Assembly (NCBI RefSeq): GCF_023701485.1
Contig: NZ_JAMQBK010000020.1
Coordinates: 1-64,000, forward strand
From: Aporhodopirellula aestuarii
GTDB lineage: Bacteria > Planctomycetota > Planctomycetia > Pirellulales > Pirellulaceae
Direction of reading: 5' to 3'
Length of the DNA stretch: 64,000 nt
Part shown: piece after piece, positions 17,835 to 25,665 of the stretch
Position numbering within the stretch: the first letter of the stretch is position 1
How the letters are laid out: each line of letters starts with the position of its first letter
Translations under genes and position numbers: made by a program
The notes under the pieces: model-generated
Told to the model about the DNA's origin: nothing
Seen by the model: only the letters and a program-made list of their open reading frames with translations
The model's database searches: none

Positions 17835-18734
17835 TCACGAAACCGGCAACCGAACCATACTCCGCAGCAGCGACGCAAACCGGAAGACATCTTTCCCAAT
17901 CCGGAACGTCGCAAACGGAAGCCGGTGGATACCGTTTGCGTCCATCTTCCAGTCGGCGGTACTGCCCGAGAGCAAGTTCCTGCCTCCGGCGAGCCGTTGA
18001 TTTTCTCTCGCTTCGGGACCACTCACATACGCCGAAAACCGGCCACCTGAGACATGGTTGTAGCCGTGTTTTTGATGGATCACTGGAGCGACCTCGCTGA
18101 TGTCCACGACGGGAATCTGGGACGCCTTGCTCTGCCAAACCATCCAACTGTCCCAGTTGCCTCTCCCGATTGCAAAAGCAGGGACATCTCGAAACAGATC
18201 CGCGGGAAAAATGAAATAGTCCTTGCACACGATCGAAGCGTGCGTGCCATCGCAATCCAGTCGGCGGAAACACTCGGCGATCCATTCGTCGGTCGTATGA
18301 TCGACGATCTCGGGCACATCCAATTCGGTTCGCTGGCCAATCGCAAGCCAAGACTTCAACCCAGACTCCAACAACTGCTCAGCAGCACGCACAAACCGTC
18401 CGTCGAGAATGATATCGGCGTTGACGAACGCTCGCATCGAACCGCGTCCTTGCTCCGCCGCCAACCGGAACACCCCATCGAGTAGAGGCGTGCCATATCG
18501 GTTCATCTTCGTGGCCCGATAGCAGTTGCACTCCGCACGAATGTCGGCGGGAATACTCGAATCGGAAATCAGGATCACCTCGACGTCCGGGGACAACGCT
18601 CTCCAACTCGCGATCGCGTTTCGTTGATGCACATCCGCTTCGCCTACGAATGGTTTGAGCACCGTAAACAGGGTCAACAGTGGGGCCCTCGTATCGACGA
18701 CATGGCGAGTCGGTTCGGCCAACAATCGACTCAT
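17835..18734 (-). CDS. Putative GT-A-like glycosyltransferase of unknown family
   Basis: A 299-residue soluble protein that I cannot place in a named family. It has GT-A-like features: an N-terminal strand (LLTLFTVLKPF), EVILISDSS, and a possible metal motif in AFVNADIILDG followed by a helix. Late motifs are GRGNWDSWMVW and HQKHGYNHVSGG. The ATG at 18734 overlaps the stop of the GT8 gene (ATGA), and the next gene starts five bases after its stop, so it belongs to the glycosyltransferase operon. Context suggests sugar transfer or sugar modification, but no catalytic assignment is safe. Confidence 0.65.
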   Translation of the reverse strand: MSRLLAEPTRHVVDTRAPLLTLFTVLKPFVGEADVHQRNAIASWRALSPDVEVILISDSSIPADIRAECNCYRATKMNRYGTPLLDGVFRLAAEQGRGSMRAFVNADIILDGRFVRAAEQLLESGLKSWLAIGQRTELDVPEIVDHTTDEWIAECFRRLDCDGTHASIVCKDYFIFPADLFRDVPAFAIGRGNWDSWMVWQSKASQIPVVDISEVAPVIHQKHGYNHVSGGRFSAYVSGPEARENQRLAGGRNLLSGSTADWKMDANGIHRLPFATFRIGKDVFRFASLLRSMVRLPVS

Positions 18735-19792
18735 GAGACCGCCCACGCCGAAGCGATTTTGCGAGACGTGATCGTGCTGCGTTTGATCAACTCGACCATC
18801 CGACGATTAAACCAATTTTGGAAGCTAGGCGGTGGCACTGGCGTCCGCCAATTCTTCCATGCCGTGTCGGTAAGCCCTTCAAAGAACACTTCGCTGCGTG
18901 GATGATTCGAGTGGGCTTGCCACGGCTTGAACTCGGTCGTGAAATGCACGATTGCCGGATTCGTCTTCATCTCGATCCACAATTCACGGTCGATCGGAGC
19001 ATGAGCGTCTGAAGGGTACTCAAACACATGAGCCCCCTGGTTCCAACGCGGCTCGAAACGTCCCCACTGGCCATGGAACAGCACGTTCAACGCATACTGG
19101 TCCCAACACCAAACGTACTTTCGATTGTCGCGAAGAACCTTCAGCAGACGTTCGGCGACGTTATCTTCCCGCCAACGCTGCACGTTCAACACCATCACGC
19201 CGCTATTGAAATATTCTCCCGCGCCATCCAAACCCAACTCGCGATAGTTGGGTATCGGTCGCCACGCCGCCATGTAGGGATTGGCCAATGGAAAATTAGT
19301 ACACCCTAATCTTGCATCAATGAAAGGACACGCAATGTCTGTGGTGGCGAGACAGTATTGTTGCTGGACCGGCAAATCCCACAACGCGGCCAGGTCGTCT
19401 TTGACGTACAAGTCCGAATCGAGGTAGATAACTTTGTCAACATCATCGGGGACCAACTCGGCCGTCAGAAGGCGAAAGTAAGCCGTGTGCGAGATGTGAT
19501 GAGAGATATTCAGATCGGAAACACGCCCTCGATCCGGCTTGATCAAGTGGATTTCAATCGCCTCACCCGCGAGAGTCCGTTCCAACTTCGACCAGTTCTC
19601 ATCCCCGATATCACCAGCGAGCAGAAACAATCGAATTCGTTTTCCGGCGGCGAGATGACGACAGGAACTCTTGAGCGTCACCGCCAACGGCATCACGTAG
19701 GCATCATCGGCGGCGCATACCACATCGATCCGATTCGATATTTTTGATCGGTGTGAACATTGTTCGGCGGGAAGAGTATCGGACGCTAACAT
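18731..19792 (-). CDS. GT8-family glycosyltransferase
   Basis: A 353-residue retaining glycosyltransferase of the GT8 family (LgtC/GspA/glycogenin-like). It shows the N-terminal strand IDVVCAADDAYVMPLAVTL, the metal-binding VIYLDSDLYV with DSD at 125-127, the nucleotide-sugar segment EYFNSGVMVLN, and WDQYALN with GRFEPRWNQ late in the domain. Typical donors are UDP-glucose or UDP-galactose. It lies six bases after the stop of the upstream gene (19799-21097) and overlaps the next gene by four bases, the middle of a tight operon. No membrane segment is seen. Confidence 0.88.
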   Translation of the reverse strand: MLASDTLPAEQCSHRSKISNRIDVVCAADDAYVMPLAVTLKSSCRHLAAGKRIRLFLLAGDIGDENWSKLERTLAGEAIEIHLIKPDRGRVSDLNISHHISHTAYFRLLTAELVPDDVDKVIYLDSDLYVKDDLAALWDLPVQQQYCLATTDIACPFIDARLGCTNFPLANPYMAAWRPIPNYRELGLDGAGEYFNSGVMVLNVQRWREDNVAERLLKVLRDNRKYVWCWDQYALNVLFHGQWGRFEPRWNQGAHVFEYPSDAHAPIDRELWIEMKTNPAIVHFTTEFKPWQAHSNHPRSEVFFEGLTDTAWKNWRTPVPPPSFQNWFNRRMVELIKRSTITSRKIASAWAVS

Positions 19793-19798
19793 GTTTTT

Positions 19799-21097
19799 CT
19801 ATTTCGAGTCGCTCCGCGCCGTGGTGGACTTACCAACCCATCCCAGTAGCCGCTCGCGCGTGCGGACGACCGGGCCCGCGATCGGGTGTTTGTGGATTGT
19901 CTCGAAGATCGCGTGTGCCTGGCCGAGTTCCTTGTTCAATTGATCGATCGTCGCGCGAAGCTGTTTGATCTCGCGTCGTGCGTCAGCGAGTTCGAGCGGC
20001 AGTGCATCGGCATCTTCGTGTTCACCAGTCCTTCGTTCCGCAAAGATCTCGCCAATGGGAAGCGGAGGAGCATCATTTGCGAGCCGAGGCAGCAGTCCAC
20101 GAGCGAACTCAATCGGCTGCCCTTGCTGAATGCTCGTCGTCGCAATTTCACGCATGGTCTCGATTAAGAGCAGCATGCGGTCGGTCGCACTCACTTCACG
20201 TTGCAACGCATCCGCCAAAACGCAATCTTGGAAATGCATTCGCTCGGGAGGTGGATCGCACAATTGAGGTACCGTGTCGGTGAATTGCCCTCGCGACGTC
20301 ACTCGCCATGCCGCGCCGACATACAGCGGGCTGTTGGTGTAATCCAAGATCGCGGTGGGCTTTCCCAGCAGCATCGATTCGAGCTGGGCCGTCGAAGGAG
20401 TCGTTATCGTCGCGTCAGCACGCCGTAGTGCCGTCGCGAGATCCTCTCCCGTTGTATCCTGTAGCTCGTTGTCAACGCCGACAACCTGTTCGAGCCCACC
20501 GGTCAATCGCCAAATCAGCTCAATCGGACGCTCGCCAATCTTCTTGGTCACGTGCACCCATTCGCGTAGCTCGATCAATGATTGCGTGATCTGCGATCGC
20601 TGCTGTGGCGTGAACCCTGGCCACTTCGCAGTCATCACGAGCAATCGAAACGGTTCGTCCGATCGGTCACCCAAAACCGCGGGACGACTGAGGTGATCGA
20701 ATCGCGGAATTCCAACGATTTCAACTTTGTCGGCGTTGCCCCACTCGCTCAGATTCCTTGCCTGCGAAGCCCCAATGCAAGCGACCTTATGACAAAGAAC
20801 CGGTCGCATCGTCCACGGGCATGCCGGTTCGTCGGCACGGTTTTCCCAGGCGTTTCGCCATTCCAGGATCCCGTCGATTGCGTACAACGTGGCAACGTTT
20901 CGCGTCTTGAGCTTGCCGATCGCGGTCCGAAATCGCTCAAAATGTTCAGAAAAGAAGATCGCCAAATCGCCCGGCTGAGCTTCGCTCGCAACCTCTTCGG
21001 GAGCTGCAATCCGGATCGGCATCCGCTGCATTAACGGACGGGCGTGATGCCCCACTTCCGCTTCGGTTCCAACATAAAAGATTGTACCCGTTGCCAC
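19799..21097 (-). CDS. GT-B-like protein with C-terminal coiled coil
   Basis: A 432-residue protein. The N-terminal strand GTIFYVGTEAEVGHHARPL and the later pattern DATITTPSTAQLESMLLGKP, followed by AILDYTN, resemble the two halves of a GT-B glycosyltransferase. Residues of about 370-410 are heptad-rich (ELADARREIKQLRATIDQL) and should form a coiled coil. The called start is GTG at 21097, but the frame remains open upstream and a second frame over 21098-21278 looks coding (see that entry), so the true N-terminus is uncertain. The GT8 gene follows after six bases. I read it as a likely sugar transferase without naming donor or acceptor. Confidence 0.65.
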   Translation of the reverse strand: MATGTIFYVGTEAEVGHHARPLMQRMPIRIAAPEEVASEAQPGDLAIFFSEHFERFRTAIGKLKTRNVATLYAIDGILEWRNAWENRADEPACPWTMRPVLCHKVACIGASQARNLSEWGNADKVEIVGIPRFDHLSRPAVLGDRSDEPFRLLVMTAKWPGFTPQQRSQITQSLIELREWVHVTKKIGERPIELIWRLTGGLEQVVGVDNELQDTTGEDLATALRRADATITTPSTAQLESMLLGKPTAILDYTNSPLYVGAAWRVTSRGQFTDTVPQLCDPPPERMHFQDCVLADALQREVSATDRMLLLIETMREIATTSIQQGQPIEFARGLLPRLANDAPPLPIGEIFAERRTGEHEDADALPLELADARREIKQLRATIDQLNKELGQAHAIFETIHKHPIAGPVVRTRERLLGWVGKSTTARSDSK

Positions 21098-21278
21098 CGA
21101 TGGGCCCGTCCATGAGATAGAGCGTCGAAGCGTAATAAATCCACAGTCGACCGGTTCGATTGATCTTGAAACTATCGCCTATCGTGGAAAATGGATCAAG
21201 AGGGACGCAAAACTCCTCACGTTCCAGGACGGAGTGATTCCGTGGGACGAGGCTATGTCCGAACGTCGTCGGTGCCAT
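21098..21278 (-). pseudogene. Coding-like segment out of frame with the next gene
   Basis: An ATG at 21278, overlapping the end of the upstream glycosyltransferase gene by 26 bases, opens a frame of about 60 codons. It begins MAPTTFGHSLVPRNHSVLER and continues through STIGDSFKINRTGRLWIYY, with codon choice like real genes here. Near 21100 the sense fades and the neighbouring frame, that of the gene at 19799-21097, takes over. This could be a truncated gene, a frameshifted N-terminus of the next protein, or chance. The IGDSFKIN piece faintly resembles hexapeptide acyltransferases. Confidence 0.35.
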
Positions 21279-22506
21279 CACTCGTCTGCAGCCATTGCAG
21301 CAATCCCGAGTAGACCGACTCCGACGAAAGTTCCGTTTCGCAAAACCGCTCACAACGATCCATCACCTCGTTCCTCCAAACGTCGTCGCGAACCAAACGC
21401 ACACACGCATTGGTGAACGTAGCTGACTCATCTGCAAGAATCATCGCGTCGACTGCACCCTCGGAGAGACCACGTGTGTTATGTGAATGGGTAACCAGCG
21501 GTTTTCCGAAACCGATCGCCTCGATCGACTTGATCTTAACCCCACTTCCAAAGTGGACTGGATTGATCGCGATGTCTATTTCGGCGTAGAAATCCTCCAA
21601 ACTCAAAACTTTTCCCAAACACCGCACACCTCGTCGATCGGCTGGCATCTCTCGCCGCAGCACATCCGCCACATCGCCGGCAATCACGAGTTCGGCCTGG
21701 GTCAATCGAAAAATTTCGTCCCAGCATTCGTTCAAAAACCACAAAATGCCATCGAAATTCGCGGCGTTGTCAGACGCGATGAAAGCGAATCGCCATGGTC
21801 GGTTCTTTTGCGGAGTGCCTCGATTCGTTCGCCGAATTCCGGCACCGTTTCCAGGCAGATACCCGACCACGATCACCTCACGTCTCGGAACCATCTCCCG
21901 AATTGATTCAGCCTCCTCCGCTTGAGTGGCCAAAATCAAATCGAAGTTCTGCAGTGCCGCCACCTCCTCGTCTTTGGATACCGAGATCCAGTGCCGATGT
22001 CCGCGGCGCGTAAACTCTTGCTGCCTTTGATGAAGCAAATCATGTGTGTCCACGATCGCACGAAAACATCGTTTTCGATCCGCAACCCCGTCGAGCAAAT
22101 GTGACCAAACCACGTAAACGCTGTATACAAAATCAGGACGCAACGACTCGACCAGCGAACGAAATTGCAACACCGCCAAGGGCCAGTGGTAGCTTTCGAG
22201 CGTTAACGCTGCGGTCTGACTCGCAGGTGATCCGCCGCGAAACCACAAGCGAACACCACGTATCAAACGACCAACGCCAAATACGATTCGGTCGCGTGTT
22301 CTGATTTCTCGTGGATCAAATAACACAATCCGCAGACCGTGTTTACCACAGGTCACCACGTCCGATGGAGTCATCGGCACCAAAAAGAAAACGGTCACTT
22401 CGAACCCGCTTGCCAACAGGAACTGAACGATCGACCAAGTCCGCTGTTGAGCCCCGTTCTCACGCCGCCAAAACGGTTGATCAGTCGTGATGAGGATCGT
22501 TTTCAT
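21253..22506 (-). CDS. GT4-family glycosyltransferase
   Basis: A 417-residue GT-B glycosyltransferase. The N-terminus MKTILITTDQPFWRRENGAQ gives the first beta strand and acceptor loop. The C-terminal domain shows AINPVHFGSGVKIKSIEAIG followed by FGKPLV, the nucleotide-sugar site in which the glutamate of KSIEAIG contacts the donor. Upstream in-frame ATGs exist (22596, 22533), but the ATG at 22506 is the natural start. It is the first gene of the minus-strand sugar-transfer operon running to 16513, and starts 119 bases from the oppositely oriented sulfotransferase gene, so the gap should hold divergent promoters. Confidence 0.86.
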   Translation of the reverse strand: MKTILITTDQPFWRRENGAQQRTWSIVQFLLASGFEVTVFFLVPMTPSDVVTCGKHGLRIVLFDPREIRTRDRIVFGVGRLIRGVRLWFRGGSPASQTAALTLESYHWPLAVLQFRSLVESLRPDFVYSVYVVWSHLLDGVADRKRCFRAIVDTHDLLHQRQQEFTRRGHRHWISVSKDEEVAALQNFDLILATQAEEAESIREMVPRREVIVVGYLPGNGAGIRRTNRGTPQKNRPWRFAFIASDNAANFDGILWFLNECWDEIFRLTQAELVIAGDVADVLRREMPADRRGVRCLGKVLSLEDFYAEIDIAINPVHFGSGVKIKSIEAIGFGKPLVTHSHNTRGLSEGAVDAMILADESATFTNACVRLVRDDVWRNEVMDRCERFCETELSSESVYSGLLQWLQTSDGTDDVRT

Positions 22507-22625
22507 CAGGCAGCATTCGATCGCAACGACCATGTCCGGTTGTCGCAATATTTGGATAGCGATAGGCTTTTTCAAACGATAAAGGTATCGAGCCACAGTG
22601 ATGTAGGGTAGGCGACAGCGATCAA

Positions 22626-23483
22626 ATGAGAAACCTCTTTCGATTCCGTCGTCCCGAAGCGTTCTTTATTCGCGGCTACGCCAAATCGGGCACCACGTGG
22701 CTGTCTAATCTGATGAATTTGCATCCTCAGATTTCCAGCATCAGCGAGTTTCATCTTGCTCCATTATTTGAGGGGGCGAAATCGATATCAGACCTGTCGT
22801 GGAGCGTCCTCAGGCATGAACCCAACTCAAGGCTCATGCATGACGCGTTGCATCGCACCGTCAAACAATTGATCATCGATATTTGCGGGGCTCGACCTCG
22901 CTGCGGTGACAAAACCCCCTATCCTCTCCGAACGACCTTCATCCCAGGAGTCAAGAATCTCTACATCACCAGAGACGGACGCGACGTAGTCGTGAGTTGG
23001 TTCTATCACACCATGAACCTAAAAATCGACACCCGTCCAGAGATGTTAGAGAAGATGCGTCAGTTCGACGAGAATCCTTATCACTTTGAAGAGAACAAAC
23101 AGCAACTGCTCTCGTGCGAAGTCCTTGTCCGCGACGTCGCCCAGGAATGGAATGCGACGATCCTAGATGATTTTCAAATGATGCATTCGGCAGACCAAGG
23201 TGAGATTGATCTTCCTTATCTGTGGCTCCGATACGAGGACCTGCAACTCGATACGCAAAAGCAACGCGACAAAGCGTATCGTTTCCTCGGCCTCTCACCT
23301 TCCAAAGCGGAGTGTTTGGATTCAAGGACGAAAGCCGGATTTGGCGATCCCAACACGAATCAACCGGACAAATTTTTCCGTCGCGGACGCGCGGGCACTT
23401 GGCGTGAATACTTCACCGACGAGCAACTCGGATGGTTCATGGACGAAGCCGAAGAGGCGATGGGGTTAATCGGCACGCTCTAA
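22626..23483 (+). CDS. PAPS-dependent sulfotransferase
   Basis: A 285-residue sulfotransferase (Sulfotransfer_1 type). The 5'-phosphosulfate loop is GYAKSGTTWL (17-26), and the 3'-phosphate-binding motif is ITRDGRDVVVSW (114-125) with R116 and S124. The C-terminal KAGFGDPNTN and FFRRGRAGTWREYF match the K-x-GxxG-W-like PAPS-binding end. It transfers sulfate from PAPS to a hydroxyl, most likely of a sugar or lipid here given the setting among glycosyltransferase genes and a PKS. It is the only plus-strand gene between two minus-strand sugar-gene blocks. Its stop overlaps the convergent GT2 gene by four bases. Confidence 0.9.
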   Translation: MRNLFRFRRPEAFFIRGYAKSGTTWLSNLMNLHPQISSISEFHLAPLFEGAKSISDLSWSVLRHEPNSRLMHDALHRTVKQLIIDICGARPRCGDKTPYPLRTTFIPGVKNLYITRDGRDVVVSWFYHTMNLKIDTRPEMLEKMRQFDENPYHFEENKQQLLSCEVLVRDVAQEWNATILDDFQMMHSADQGEIDLPYLWLRYEDLQLDTQKQRDKAYRFLGLSPSKAECLDSRTKAGFGDPNTNQPDKFFRRGRAGTWREYFTDEQLGWFMDEAEEAMGLIGTL

Positions 23484-24403
23484 ACCGATTCCCGCTTCCC
23501 ATTTCTCCTTCTCGCGGTCAACGCAAAATACTCGCCCCACGATAGCCCCGAGCAGATCAAGTGAGACACCCATTCATCAGGGTCAGTGCAATTACGTTTG
23601 ATCCGATAGAGCAGTGACTGCCAAACAGAATCCAGGAATGCGGCGACTCGTGTTTTACACGATTTATTCAACGCCACGTTTGCCATTCCCTGGCCGATGA
23701 AATACGAGCGAACGTACCTTTCCGTGGCGCGATCGGCAGGAACAATGTGTTGCACTTTTGCGTCGGGAACCCAACGCCCCTTACCGCACGATCGAGCAAT
23801 CTGCCTGAGCACTTGAGTCTCGTCTTCACCCATCATTGCTGAACTGACTCGTCCTAGCGACGGATCAAACAGATGCTTGCGTTGAATGTCGGAACGAATC
23901 GCAAAATTCGCACCATACGGCAAACGACTTTCGTTCAACTCGACCGGCATTGGGCCAAGATCACGGGCGGCATACACCGGTTTGCACTTTTCCCAGGTCG
24001 CTGCCAACCAATCGGGTCGCCCAGGCGGGTCAAACACCGGTTCGATCACGCCACCAAAGAACGCAAGATCCGGTTCTGCGGTGAACGCGTCGAAGTAGGC
24101 ACTGAGCCACCGCGTACATACCAATACATCGTTGTCCGTCCAAACGATATAGTCCCCTGTCGCCTCGGCGATTGCCCGATTGCGACTTCGCGAATGCCCC
24201 TGCTTGGACTCATGCACCGCCCGGATTGGCAGTGCATCAACGAATCGATCGATCACCTGCGCCGTATTGTCGGTCGAATTATTGTCGACCACAATCAGCT
24301 CCCACGTATAGCGAGCGTCAACCTCGAGATCACATAGCCGCTGCAATGTGCGTTGCAACAATTGCGAACGATTCCACGTGCAGATAGCGACGCTAATTTT
24401 CAT
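23480..24403 (-). CDS. GT2-family glycosyltransferase
   Basis: A 307-residue GT-A enzyme of family 2. MKISVAICTWNRSQLL and ELIVVDNNSTDNT form the nucleotide-binding strand and loop. The metal-binding motif is TDND (89-92), and the later MMGEDETQVLRQI carries the ED pair that usually supplies the catalytic base. No membrane helix is evident, so it is probably cytoplasmic. The ATG at 24403 is preferred over the one five codons earlier. It lies 33 bases downstream of the GT4 gene at 24437 on the same strand and converges with the sulfotransferase gene with a four-base overlap. Confidence 0.88.
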   Translation of the reverse strand: MKISVAICTWNRSQLLQRTLQRLCDLEVDARYTWELIVVDNNSTDNTAQVIDRFVDALPIRAVHESKQGHSRSRNRAIAEATGDYIVWTDNDVLVCTRWLSAYFDAFTAEPDLAFFGGVIEPVFDPPGRPDWLAATWEKCKPVYAARDLGPMPVELNESRLPYGANFAIRSDIQRKHLFDPSLGRVSSAMMGEDETQVLRQIARSCGKGRWVPDAKVQHIVPADRATERYVRSYFIGQGMANVALNKSCKTRVAAFLDSVWQSLLYRIKRNCTDPDEWVSHLICSGLSWGEYFALTARRRNGKRESV

Positions 24404-24436
24404 ATCGGACAACAGCACTGCTGAAGGAACATCGGC

Positions 24437-25594
24437 CTACCCATTCGTGCGGGCTAATTCAATGATCGCATTCTGAAACGCCGCGACCGGGTCTTCGCCG
24501 TATCGCTGACGAATCCGTTCACCGGCGAGTTTCCCCATTTCGTGCCACTGTTCCCTTTTTTGCCATGCCGCCTCGAGTGCCTGATCAAACAACTCCACCG
24601 TGGCCGCCGGCGCGATAAAGCCGGTTTCACCGTCATCGATTAACTCACGGTTTCGACCGACATCTGTTGTGATGCAAATCCGGTTGCACAATAACGCTTC
24701 CACAACCGCGAGCGCCGCACCTTCGAACCGCGACGGCAGAACCAACCCATGGTGGTTCGCCCAAACAGCTTCGACATTCTCGGCATACCCCGCGATCAGC
24801 AACGTCTCCTGAAGATGATACCGTTCGATCAGGTCTTGGGTCTGCCGCAGATTGCCTTGGGAGACTCCGAAAAGATGAACGCTCAAATTACGATCCCGCC
24901 ATTTGTCTTGTTTCAACAAATGGACTAAGACGTCCTGCCCCTTTGACGTGAAATGAATTCTAGCCACGCACGCCAGACGCCACTGAACATTGTTTGCCGG
25001 ACAATCCGGGTTTGCGGGCCAATCCGGGTTTGCGTCCCAAGAGACATTGAACGGGTTATCGATGACAACCGCGTTGTCGAGTTTCACCGCCAGATTGGTT
25101 TCGACCCGGTCGAGGTTTTCCTGTGAGACGAAGTACACCTTCCTCGCGTGAGTGTACGCTGTTCGAAACTCATCGAGGTACTGATCATCGAGCGTTTCGG
25201 TGCTGACACTCTGCACGTTGATGGCGTAGGGAATCCCTCGACGAATCAATTCGTCGGCGGGCAGGACCGGGTTGAGGTGGTACCCCAACGTGACCATGAC
25301 TCCATCTGGTTGTTCTCGCGCGATCCAACGCTGCAGATGTTTCGTTTCGTCCTCCAGATCAAACGGCGGCTTCCAACGATAAGGCCACGAACGCCATGTG
25401 GGATCTCGCCGTGGCCAAACCGTCGCGCCGGCAGCCCGGAGTTTTTGCAGCTCGGATGGTTCCTCTTCCCACCACCGGTAGTTCACCGTGACATCGGTTC
25501 CCTTTGCGAGTAATCGATGGGCGACCCGCGACCACAGTACTTCGCTGCCCCCCCACGGAACGCCGGTCATCGTTGAGTAGAAGCCGATTTTCAC
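24437..25594 (-). CDS. GT4-family glycosyltransferase
   Basis: A 385-residue GT-B glycosyltransferase of family 4. The N-terminal KIGFYSTMTGVPWGGSE with a Gly-rich loop binds the acceptor side. The C-terminal GLVLPSRFEGAALAVVEAL holds the two glutamates of the E-x7-E motif, and CITTDVGRNRELIDDGETG follows as in typical members. The start is GTG at 25594 (a TTG one codon earlier is also possible). It sits between the TolC-like gene (68 to 71 bases upstream) and the GT2 gene downstream, so this minus-strand block links export and sugar transfer. Confidence 0.87.
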   Translation of the reverse strand: MKIGFYSTMTGVPWGGSEVLWSRVAHRLLAKGTDVTVNYRWWEEEPSELQKLRAAGATVWPRRDPTWRSWPYRWKPPFDLEDETKHLQRWIAREQPDGVMVTLGYHLNPVLPADELIRRGIPYAINVQSVSTETLDDQYLDEFRTAYTHARKVYFVSQENLDRVETNLAVKLDNAVVIDNPFNVSWDANPDWPANPDCPANNVQWRLACVARIHFTSKGQDVLVHLLKQDKWRDRNLSVHLFGVSQGNLRQTQDLIERYHLQETLLIAGYAENVEAVWANHHGLVLPSRFEGAALAVVEALLCNRICITTDVGRNRELIDDGETGFIAPAATVELFDQALEAAWQKREQWHEMGKLAGERIRQRYGEDPVAAFQNAIIELARTNG

Positions 25595-25665
25595 CAATCA
25601 CAATCCGAAAGAACCCAAACCGCGGACGTCGACGCAGTCCAATGCTCGCACCCGTCCGCACGACC

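Noticed and set aside
17830-18351. Long N-terminal extension of the GT21-like frame on the minus strand
   Set aside because: It lies within the gene at 17835-18734 in another frame and reads as Arg/Ser-rich noise; the hydrophobic start at 17829 is clear.
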